Below, in pieces: positions 1 through 5,311 of a stretch of DNA of 5,311 nt. The stretch comes from an uncultured Collinsella sp. (GTDB taxonomy: Bacteria; Actinomycetota; Coriobacteriia; Coriobacteriales; Coriobacteriaceae). Where the stretch lies: contig UROC01000098.1 of the NCBI GenBank assembly GCA_900549345.1, forward strand, positions 1 to 5,311. Direction: 5' to 3'. Position 1 is the first letter of the stretch; each line of letters starts with the position of its first letter. The notes beneath the pieces are model-generated. The model was not told the DNA's origin and did no database searches. It worked only from the letters and a program-made list of their open reading frames with translations. The position numbers and the translations under genes are program-made.

Positions 1-1275
1 ACCCAGCTCAACGAAGCCGCGTCGGCACTCGAATCGCGTGCCAAGGAAATCGACGACACGGCCGACCAGCTCCGCAGCTTTGCCGATCAGGTGAGTGACG
101 AAAAGCTCCGGGACAGCCTCAAGTCTGTGGCGACATCGCTGGGCAGGATCGCGACGGAGTATCGTAACAATGCCAACGACCTGAGGGCAACCGCAAAGTC
201 CCTTTCCGACAGCATGGCAGAGGTCAACAGCACGCGTGCCGAGGTCGACCAGGCCATCGCCGATGCCAAGGCGGGCATCTCGGGCGCTAAGTCTGACTAC
301 GATTCCACGTTCTCGGTCAAGGCCAAGGAGCTCAAGAAAACTATTTCGGGCGTGTTGGATTCACTCGACGGCATCTCGGGCGACCTGGATAGCGCTGTTG
401 CCGGCCTGACCGACGCATCCGGTTCGCTGGCAAAGGGTCTCTCTAAGGCCGCAAAGCTGGTCAACAAGGCTTCCGATCAGCTGGGCGAGGCGTCGGACAA
501 GATCAGCGCGTTCAAGGACGAGCTCGACGGCGCCCTGATGTCGGGTGACCTGGCGACGATCAAGACGATGATCGGCAACGACCCCGAGGGCCTGGCCGTG
601 TCGCTTTCCGGCCCCGTCGCGCTCGACCGCAAGCCGGTCTATCCGATCCGCAATTACGGTTCGGCCATGGCGCCGTTCTACACGATTCTGTCGCTATGGG
701 TCGGCTCGATCGTACTGGCGGCCATGATGAAGGTCTCGGTCGACGATGAGCTCATCAACGAGCTCATCCCCGTACGCCTGCACGAGATCTATCTGGGCCG
801 TTACCTGTTCTTTGGCGGTTTGGCCCTGCTGCAGGCAACGCTCGTGTGCGCGGGCGACATTCTGTTCTTTGGCATTCAGTGCGACAACCCGCTGCAGTTT
901 GTGCTGGCGGGCTGGGTCGCGAGTCTCGTGTTCTCCAATATCGTCTACACGCTTACCGTGTCGTTTGGCGATATCGGCAAGGCGCTCGCTGTCGTGCTGT
1001 TGGTCATGCAGGTCGGCGGTTCAGGCGGTACGTTCCCCATCGAGATGACCGGCCCCGTGTTCCGGGCGATCTACCCGTTCCTGCCGTTTACCCACGGCAT
1101 CAACGCCATGCATGCCGCCATGGCCGGCGCCTACCATATGGAGTACTGGATTGAGCTGGGTATCTTGGCGAGCTACCTGATTCCGTCGCTGGCCCTGGGC
1201 GTCGTCTTCCGCCGCCCGGTCATCAAAGCCAACGACTGGATCATCGAAAAGCTGGAGTCGACCAAATTGATTTAG
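1..1275 (+). CDS. YhgE/Pip-family membrane protein, C-terminal part (5' truncated by window edge)
   Basis: The frame is open from base 1 and ends at TAG 1273-1275, giving 424 visible residues. The GTG at 91 is internal, because the same frame continues upstream without a stop. Residues 1 to about 182 are polar, rich in Ala, Ser, Asp and Lys, with regularly spaced hydrophobic residues, as in a long helical or coiled-coil extracytoplasmic stalk. After a linker (about 202-220) come membrane segments near 225-242, 267-290, 299-322, 325-340 and 383-403, with a hydrophobic re-entrant-like stretch near 352-370. The pattern of Gly-Asp after the second helix, GGSGGTFPIEM (339-349) and YPFLPFTHGINAM (358-370) matches the YhgE/Pip C-terminal domain, which is related to ABC-2 permeases. 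Known members usually have one N-terminal helix, a large outside domain and this C-terminal bundle; relatives include phage-receptor proteins (Pip, YueB). The N-terminal part is missing here. Molecular function is poorly defined in the family. A terminator follows at 1370-1404. Confidence 0.9.
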   Translation, partial: TQLNEAASALESRAKEIDDTADQLRSFADQVSDEKLRDSLKSVATSLGRIATEYRNNANDLRATAKSLSDSMAEVNSTRAEVDQAIADAKAGISGAKSDYDSTFSVKAKELKKTISGVLDSLDGISGDLDSAVAGLTDASGSLAKGLSKAAKLVNKASDQLGEASDKISAFKDELDGALMSGDLATIKTMIGNDPEGLAVSLSGPVALDRKPVYPIRNYGSAMAPFYTILSLWVGSIVLAAMMKVSVDDELINELIPVRLHEIYLGRYLFFGGLALLQATLVCAGDILFFGIQCDNPLQFVLAGWVASLVFSNIVYTLTVSFGDIGKALAVVLLVMQVGGSGGTFPIEMTGPVFRAIYPFLPFTHGINAMHAAMAGAYHMEYWIELGILASYLIPSLALGVVFRRPVIKANDWIIEKLESTKLI

Positions 1276-1358
1276 CGCGACAATGTGGCGTTGACGGAAC
1301 ATCGAGGCCTTCCGGCTCGACGCTTTAGTTGAGTGAATTGCATGAGCTGCTTGGTTGT

Positions 1359-1367
1359 TGTTACAGT
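1359..1367 (+). promoter_or_regulatory. Weak candidate extended -10 promoter for the EamA gene
   Basis: The string TGTTACAGT has the form TG-N-TAnnnT, an extended -10 motif with 4 of 6 matches to TATAAT. A poor -35 (TTGCAT, 1338-1343) lies 18 bases upstream. Transcription would start near 1374, inside the left arm of the terminator hairpin, and run about 100 bases to the EamA start. This is a motif match only. No better sigma70-type promoter was found between 1276 and 1475. Confidence 0.2.
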
Positions 1368-1369
1368 AG

Positions 1370-1404
1370 CGGGGCGTGCCGGGGGTCCGGCGCGTCCCGT
1401 TTTT
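1370..1404 (+). terminator. Rho-independent terminator after the YhgE/Pip gene
   Basis: A 13-bp stem (1370-1382 with 1387-1399) contains two G-U wobbles and closes on a GGGT loop (1383-1386). Five T residues (1400-1404) follow directly. It lies 94 bases after the YhgE/Pip stop and 71 bases before the EamA start, so it should separate the two transcription units. Confidence 0.85.
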
Positions 1405-1475
1405 ATTTGACCATGAGGCGGCATGCGGTCACGCGCGTGCGGACACCACGCCCAGATTGAGCGCGAGGATGCCCT

Positions 1476-2459
1476 ATGCCCCAGCATGCCACTGACAATA
1501 TCGAAATGATGCCCGACAGCCCTGTGGCTCGCGAGGACCTGGGCGCGGGCGGCACCTCCCGTGGTGCCGGTGCTCGTTCGCCGTTGTTCTGGAAAGTTCT
1601 ACTGCTTTCGGTGGCGATTATCTGGGGTTACTCCTTTACAACTATGAAGGACGCGCTCGACACCATTCCGGTGTTTGAACTGCTCTACGTGCGCTTTCTG
1701 CCTGCGGCGTTGGTCATGTTTGTCATCTTCCACAAGCGCATCATCGCGCACCTCAACGCCCGCAATCTTATCGTCGGACTTGGAATGGGCACACTTATGT
1801 GGGCCGCCTACGTCCTGCAGACGGTCGGTCTGGCGCACACTACGGCGGGCAAGAACGCGTTTTTGACGGGTACGTACTGCATCCTCGTGCCCTTTGCGAG
1901 CTATTTTCTGAGCGGCGAAAAACTCACCCGCTATAACCTGGGCGCGGCACTGCTGTGCTTGGCGGGCATTGGCCTCGTCGCACTCGATAGCGTCGAGTTC
2001 AATATCGGCGATGCCATTACGCTGGGCGGCGCGGTCTTCTTCGCCATCCAGATGGCGGTGACCGCCAAGTACGGTCGCAAAATGGACATCAACGTCATCA
2101 CGTTTTGGATGTTTGTGGGCAATGGCATCCTAAGCCTGGTCTCGTCGCTGCTATTCGAGACTCAGGCGCCTCTGTCCGTGTGGACGCCGAATTTTATCTG
2201 TGTGATGGCGTTTCTCTCGGTGGGCTGCACATGCGTGGCTCTGCTCATCCAAAACGTCGGCCTGGCGCATGTCCCGGCTTCGACGGGCTCGCTGCTCCTT
2301 TCGATGGAATCGCCTTCGGGCGTGTTGTTTTCGGTGCTGCTGATGGGGGAGGCGCTCACCTCGCGCCTGCTCGCCGGCTTTGTGCTTATCTTCCTGTCGA
2401 TTATCTTGAGCGAGACTCACTTCGATTTTTTGCGTCGAAAGCCGCGTCCGCAATTGTAA
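1476..2459 (+). CDS. EamA-domain (DMT superfamily) transporter
   Basis: The product is 327 residues, a little longer than the roughly 300 usual for ten-helix DMT transporters. The excess is a polar, probably disordered N-terminus of about 35 residues. Ten hydrophobic segments lie near 38-55, 67-84, 98-117, 125-145, 153-169, 178-195, 207-227, 240-259, 268-290 and 297-313, arranged as two EamA repeats. Family-like features are IIWGYSF (48-54) in helix 1, YVRF (71-74) in helix 2, SGEKLT (146-151) closing repeat one, and the matching MGEALT (290-295) in repeat two. The ATG at 1476 is chosen because GAGG (1465-1468) sits seven bases before it; the in-frame ATGs at 1506 and 1509 lack a ribosome binding site. 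The protein would sit in the cytoplasmic membrane and most likely moves amino acids, metabolites or other small solutes, often outward in this family. The substrate cannot be inferred. Terminators on both sides suggest a single-gene transcript. Confidence 0.93.
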   Translation: MPQHATDNIEMMPDSPVAREDLGAGGTSRGAGARSPLFWKVLLLSVAIIWGYSFTTMKDALDTIPVFELLYVRFLPAALVMFVIFHKRIIAHLNARNLIVGLGMGTLMWAAYVLQTVGLAHTTAGKNAFLTGTYCILVPFASYFLSGEKLTRYNLGAALLCLAGIGLVALDSVEFNIGDAITLGGAVFFAIQMAVTAKYGRKMDINVITFWMFVGNGILSLVSSLLFETQAPLSVWTPNFICVMAFLSVGCTCVALLIQNVGLAHVPASTGSLLLSMESPSGVLFSVLLMGEALTSRLLAGFVLIFLSIILSETHFDFLRRKPRPQL

Positions 2460-2470
2460 ACAACTTGTTG

Positions 2471-2497
2471 CGCCGCCCTCCTGGGGCGGCGGTTTTT
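2471..2497 (+). terminator. Rho-independent terminator after the EamA gene
   Basis: A perfect 8-bp GC-only stem (2471-2478 with 2484-2491) closes on a five-base loop (TCCTG). One G then precedes five T residues (2493-2497). It starts 11 bases after the EamA stop codon and isolates that gene from the amidohydrolase gene. Confidence 0.92.
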
Positions 2498-2523
2498 ATG
2501 CCTCGCCTTTAAAGTTGTACCTT

Positions 2524-2545
2524 GCACTTTACGCTATCAAAGTGC
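2524..2545 (+). promoter_or_regulatory. Inverted repeat, possible operator before the amidohydrolase gene
   Basis: The arms GCACTTT (2524-2530) and AAAGTGC (2539-2545) are perfect reverse complements separated by eight bases. A TAnnnT-type -10 candidate (TACGCT, 2530-2535) falls inside the repeat, and an 8-base palindrome, CTTTAAAG (2507-2514), lies just upstream. The repeat sits between the EamA terminator and the ribosome binding site, where a promoter for the hydrolase-MFS unit is expected. The symmetry would suit a dimeric repressor or activator. No T-run follows, so it does not look like a terminator. No regulator gene is in the window. The repeat is seen; its operator role is inferred. 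Confidence 0.4.
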
Positions 2546-2564
2546 TTACTGCAAAAACGTTACT

Positions 2565-2570
2565 GGAGGG
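2565..2570 (+). promoter_or_regulatory. Ribosome binding site that fixes the amidohydrolase start
   Basis: GGAGGG lies five bases before ATG 2576. The upstream in-frame ATG at 2522 has no Shine-Dalgarno, overlaps the start of the inverted repeat, and would add 18 residues unlike the family, so 2576 is preferred. Confidence 0.9.
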
Positions 2571-2575
2571 CATTT

Positions 2576-3871
2576 ATGGCACCAGCTCAGTCCGATCTTC
2601 AACCGCAATCAGCGCCCAAGGCCACCGCAGCGGCGCAGGCCGCTATCGGTGACGGTCTCGTTGCAGAAGCTCAGGCTTTTGCAGACGAGCTCGCTGCGTG
2701 GCGACACGATTTACACCAGATGCCCGAGCTGGGTAATAGCCTCCCACAGACCTCTGCGTATATTCAAGCGCGCCTGACCGAGATGGAAATCCCATTTGCC
2801 ACGCTCGTCGATGGTTCCTGTGTCGTGGGCCTTGTCGGCGCCGGTGCCGCCGCGGCCCAGGGCAATGGCGTCTGCACGGACGAACAGGCCGGTACGGTCA
2901 TCATGCTCCGTGGCGACATGGATGCCCTGCCCGTTGCCGAGGAATCGGGCGAGCCTTTCGCTTCCACCAACGGCTGCATGCACGCTTGTGGCCACGATAT
3001 GCATGCGACGGCGCTGCTCGGCGCGGCCCGTTTGCTCAAGGCCCGCGAGTCTGCGCTTGTCGACGCCAACGCCACGGTTAAGTTGCTGTTCCAGCCGGGC
3101 GAGGAAACCTTTGAGGGTGCCCGCGCCGCCATCGCCGACGGTCTGCTGCAGAACCCGCGTCCCCAGGCCGCCTTTGCCATGCATGTCAATAGCCAGTCGC
3201 CGCTTGGCCTGGTGCTCTACGGCAGCCCGGCGCTCTCGGGCGTGTACGGTTTTCGCATCACGCTTCAGGGCAAGGGCGGCCATGGCTCGAGCCCCGAGAT
3301 CTGCATCGACCCCATCACGGCCGGCGTCCATGTGCATCTGGCGCTTCAGGAGCTCATCTCCCGCGAGGTGCCGGCGGCCAAGGAGGTCGCGCTTACCGTT
3401 GGCAAGTTCGCCGGCGGTCAGGCCGCAAATGTCATCCCCGACACTTGTGTGCTCGAGGGAACGCTGCGCGGCTTCGATGTCGAGCTCATGGCTCACCTTA
3501 AGACCCGCATCGCGGAGGTCGTCAACGGCGTTGCCGCAACATATCGTACGCCGGCAACCATCGAGACGCTTTCGGATGTTCCGCCGCTTGTACTCGACAG
3601 CGATATGACTCAGGCGTCGCTTGGCTACGTGGGCGCAGTGCTGCCCAAGGCGGCTTTCTTGCCGCTATTCCACGCCATGGCGAGCGAGGACTTCGCGCTT
3701 ATCTCGAGCGAGATCCCAAGTGCGTACTTTACGGTGGGCGCGGCCGTGACCGATACGGACGAGCATTTTGCCCAGCATCATCCCAAGGCGCGCTTTAACG
3801 ATGCCGAGCTTCCTCTCGGCGCCGCGGCTTATGCCGCCGTCGCTTTGGGCTACATCGCCGATCATCGGTAG
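2576..3871 (+). CDS. M20D-family metallo-amidohydrolase (hippurate / N-acyl-amino-acid hydrolase type)
   Basis: The 431-residue product has the full set of M20D landmarks: WRHDLHQMPEL (42-52), RGDMDALPV (112-120), MHACGHDMHAT (135-145, with Cys138 and His140 as likely metal ligands), QPGEE (173-177, with the catalytic and ligand glutamates), MH (202-203), KGGHGSSPE (233-241, dimerisation/lid-domain His236), NVIPD (285-289), HAMASEDFA (366-374) and a late His pair (401-402). Family members bind two metal ions and hydrolyse amide bonds of N-acyl or aryl-acyl amino acids such as hippurate, N-acetyl amino acids or indoleacetyl conjugates. There is no signal peptide; the protein should be cytoplasmic. 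It is slightly longer than the usual 380-400 residues because of an Ala/Gln-rich N-terminus (about 1-30) and an Ala/Gly-rich loop insert near 88-106. It shares a likely transcript with the MFS gene 40 bases downstream. No key residue appears lost. The exact substrate is unknown; a carboxypeptidase or diaminopimelate-deacetylase role is less likely but not excluded. Confidence 0.93.
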   Translation: MAPAQSDLQPQSAPKATAAAQAAIGDGLVAEAQAFADELAAWRHDLHQMPELGNSLPQTSAYIQARLTEMEIPFATLVDGSCVVGLVGAGAAAAQGNGVCTDEQAGTVIMLRGDMDALPVAEESGEPFASTNGCMHACGHDMHATALLGAARLLKARESALVDANATVKLLFQPGEETFEGARAAIADGLLQNPRPQAAFAMHVNSQSPLGLVLYGSPALSGVYGFRITLQGKGGHGSSPEICIDPITAGVHVHLALQELISREVPAAKEVALTVGKFAGGQAANVIPDTCVLEGTLRGFDVELMAHLKTRIAEVVNGVAATYRTPATIETLSDVPPLVLDSDMTQASLGYVGAVLPKAAFLPLFHAMASEDFALISSEIPSAYFTVGAAVTDTDEHFAQHHPKARFNDAELPLGAAAYAAVALGYIADHR

Positions 3872-3911
3872 CACCCAATCTTGCTACTCGTTTGTTTAAA
3901 AAAGGAACAGT

Positions 3912-5216
3912 ATGTCCCAGCAACGTAAATTTTTCCCCGGCTGGCTCGTGGTGGCCTCCGGCTTTGTGATCATGGCCACGTGCTACACGATTTTCGTTAA
4001 CTGCATGAGCCTGTTTCAGCCGCTCATCGTAAGCGACCTGGGCATCACGCTTGCGCAGTACAACATCTCCAACGCTATCTCCACCGTGGTGAGCGTTATC
4101 GGCTCGCTTGTCATTGGCCATGTCGCCGATAAAGTAAGCGGCCGCGTTTTGGGCTCCCTCACTGTAATCGCCACCTCTGCCGTTCTTGCCGGCATGAGCT
4201 TTGTCGGTGAGCTGTGGCAGGTCTACGTGCTCTTTGCCGTCTCGGGCTGCTTTGCCGTCGCCTCGACCCGCCTGCTCATCAGCCTAGTGACCGCCAACTG
4301 GTTTACGGCCAAGCGAGGCCTTGCCATCTCCATCGCACTTTCGGGCTCGGGCTTTGGCGGCGCTATTCTGTCTCCCATCGTGAGCTCGCTCATCGTGAGC
4401 GTTGGCTGGCGTTCCGCCTTCCTGGTGCTCGCGGCTATCTGCATGGTGGCGGCGCTGCCCATCACGGCCTATTCCTTCCGCACCAAGCCTTCCGAGATCG
4501 GTCTTAAGCCGCTCGGCGAGAATCCAGGCGACCCGTCTGCTTCTGCCACGGGTGATAAGAACGAGAAGGCAGCCCCCGAGGTTAGCGTCGGCTGGTCTCG
4601 TATCAAGAAGAGCCCGGCATTTTGGCTGCTTGTCGTCGCCTTCCTCTTTATGGGCTTGGTCAATGGCGCCATCCTGCCCAACCAGGTTACCAACATGACG
4701 AGTGTTACCGTCAACGGTGCCAAGATTGTCACGGGCGGCCACGATCCCATGTGGGCGGGTACCGTACTTTCGGCCTACATGGTCACCGTCGTTATTGCCA
4801 AGATTTCGCTCGGTGCGATCTATGACCGCTTTGGCCTGCGCTTTGGCAATATCCTTGGCTCCGTTGCGTGCATTATCGCCTGCGTGGCGCTGTGTTTCCC
4901 GACGACGGACCTCGGTCCTATTGTCGCCGCTGTGAGTTTTGGTGTTGGAACGTGCATGGGCACCATCACGCCTACCATCGCCGCGTCCAAGCAGTTTGGC
5001 ATGGCCGACCTGGGTAAGGTCACGGGCACCATTACCTCGCTCGAGATGGTCGGCGGCACCGTGGGCGCCATTGTCTCGGGCGTGCTGTTCGATGCCACGG
5101 GCTCCTTTGCGAGCACCTGGATTGTGTGCCTGGCGTGCTCCGTGGTCATGCTCGTGTTCCTGCTGGCATCCGAGCCCATCGCCGCCAAGCTGCGCGCAAG
5201 CGTGGCGGGGGAGTAG
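3912..5216 (+). CDS. MFS transporter, oxalate/formate-antiporter-like
   Basis: The 434-residue product has twelve hydrophobic segments, near 9-29, 53-71, 79-98, 103-123, 137-160, 168-187, 235-256, 283-303, 311-330, 335-356, 371-393 and 401-420. A long polar central loop (about 190-232) divides the two halves. The loop 2-3 signature of the superfamily is visible as GHVADKVSGR (69-78), with a second-half copy at GAIYDRFGLR (301-310). NWFTAKRGLA (129-138) followed by a Gly/Ser-rich helix is typical of the oxalate:formate antiporter-like and monocarboxylate-type MFS branch. The start at 3912 is supported by AAAGGA at 3901-3906. The 40-base gap after the hydrolase gene has no terminator, so co-transcription is likely. 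In that context it could import the hydrolase substrate or exchange it for the released acid; this is inference from position. The loop between helices 7 and 8 (about 257-282) is long and polar. The protein appears intact. Confidence 0.92.
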   Translation: MSQQRKFFPGWLVVASGFVIMATCYTIFVNCMSLFQPLIVSDLGITLAQYNISNAISTVVSVIGSLVIGHVADKVSGRVLGSLTVIATSAVLAGMSFVGELWQVYVLFAVSGCFAVASTRLLISLVTANWFTAKRGLAISIALSGSGFGGAILSPIVSSLIVSVGWRSAFLVLAAICMVAALPITAYSFRTKPSEIGLKPLGENPGDPSASATGDKNEKAAPEVSVGWSRIKKSPAFWLLVVAFLFMGLVNGAILPNQVTNMTSVTVNGAKIVTGGHDPMWAGTVLSAYMVTVVIAKISLGAIYDRFGLRFGNILGSVACIIACVALCFPTTDLGPIVAAVSFGVGTCMGTITPTIAASKQFGMADLGKVTGTITSLEMVGGTVGAIVSGVLFDATGSFASTWIVCLACSVVMLVFLLASEPIAAKLRASVAGE

Positions 5217-5253
5217 CGGGTCGCCGCCTATTCCTGTTTGCCTGTTCTGCCCG

Positions 5254-5311
5254 TGGCTGCCCTGGAAGCCGAATGGATGCTCGTACTGTCATTCGGTTTC
5301 CAGGGCAGCCA
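5254..5311 (+). repeat. Long inverted repeat (hairpin), possible terminator, cut by window edge
   Basis: Arms 5254-5275 and 5290-5311 are reverse complements over 22 bases with a single mismatch that would be a G-U pair in RNA. The spacer is 14 bases (5276-5289). It starts 37 bases after the MFS stop codon. The right arm ends on the last base of the window, so neither a T-run nor further pairing beyond can be seen. The most economical reading is the terminator of the hydrolase-MFS unit. A stem this long with a 14-base loop could also be a dispersed palindromic repeat or a small miniature element. The bases between the MFS stop and the left arm show no gene. Confidence 0.75.

Noticed and set aside
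91..1275. GTG at 91 as the start of the first gene
   Set aside because: The same frame is open from base 1 with matching polar helical composition and there is no convincing ribosome binding site, so the gene is cut by the window edge rather than starting here.
1302..1320. Small hairpin after the YhgE/Pip stop (7 bp with one bulged G, TTCC loop)
   Set aside because: It is short, bulged and not followed by a proper T-run. The strong terminator at 1370-1404 explains the end of the transcript better.
1421..1440. 7-bp inverted repeat with one wobble in the EamA leader
   Set aside because: Short GC-rich matches of this size are expected by chance in this composition, and nothing else nearby supports an operator or riboswitch.
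2522..2575. Upstream ATG at 2522 for the amidohydrolase
   Set aside because: It lacks a Shine-Dalgarno, and the 18 extra residues overlap the inverted repeat and leader. ATG 2576 has GGAGGG at ideal spacing.
2711..3496. Long open frame (261 residues) on the minus strand inside the hydrolase gene
   Set aside because: It lies wholly antisense to a clear M20D gene and its translation shows no recognisable motif. Long antisense open frames are common in GC-rich genes.
2796..3608. Long + strand frame (270 residues) overlapping the hydrolase gene
   Set aside because: The translation is Arg/Ser/Pro-rich low-complexity sequence typical of an out-of-frame reading of GC-rich DNA, and the M20D motifs are all in the other frame.
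3872..3911. Possible promoter or terminator between the hydrolase and MFS genes
   Set aside because: The 40-base gap has no stem and no credible -35/-10 pair. Its A-run is part of the ribosome binding region for the MFS gene.

Overview
The window is GC-rich and gene-dense, with all four genes on the + strand. GC-rich codon use, tight intergenic spacing and Rho-independent terminators with T-runs suggest a high-GC gut anaerobe. My best guess is an actinobacterium of the Coriobacteriia, such as Collinsella or a relative. That guess rests on general impression and protein character, not on a marker gene.

Layout: (1) Bases 1-1275 hold the 3' part of a YhgE/Pip-family membrane protein, with a long polar helical (coiled-coil-like) segment followed by the ABC-2-like C-terminal membrane domain. 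Its start lies upstream of the window. (2) Bases 1276-1475 are a 200-base gap holding a strong intrinsic terminator (1370-1404) and at best a weak promoter candidate. (3) Bases 1476-2459 encode a ten-helix EamA/DMT-family transporter, which ends in its own terminator (2471-2497). (4) Bases 2498-2575 are a short leader with a perfect 7-bp inverted repeat (2524-2545) and a strong Shine-Dalgarno. (5) Bases 2576-3871 encode an M20D-type metallo-amidohydrolase (hippurate / N-acyl-amino-acid hydrolase family). (6) Bases 3912-5216 encode a 12-helix MFS transporter resembling the oxalate/formate-antiporter-like family. It follows the hydrolase after 40 bases with no terminator between. (7) Bases 5217-5311 are non-coding and end in a 22-bp inverted repeat cut by the window edge.

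How the genes relate: two internal terminators split the window into three transcription units: the YhgE/Pip gene, the EamA gene alone, and amidohydrolase + MFS. The last pair is the most functionally suggestive. A plausible reading is that the MFS protein imports an amide conjugate (or exports a product) and the cytoplasmic hydrolase splits it into an acid and an amino acid. The substrate cannot be read from the sequence. I see no phage, transposase, CRISPR array, tRNA or rRNA, and no convincing wholly new system. The least explained elements are the long hairpin at the right edge and the inverted repeat before the hydrolase gene.
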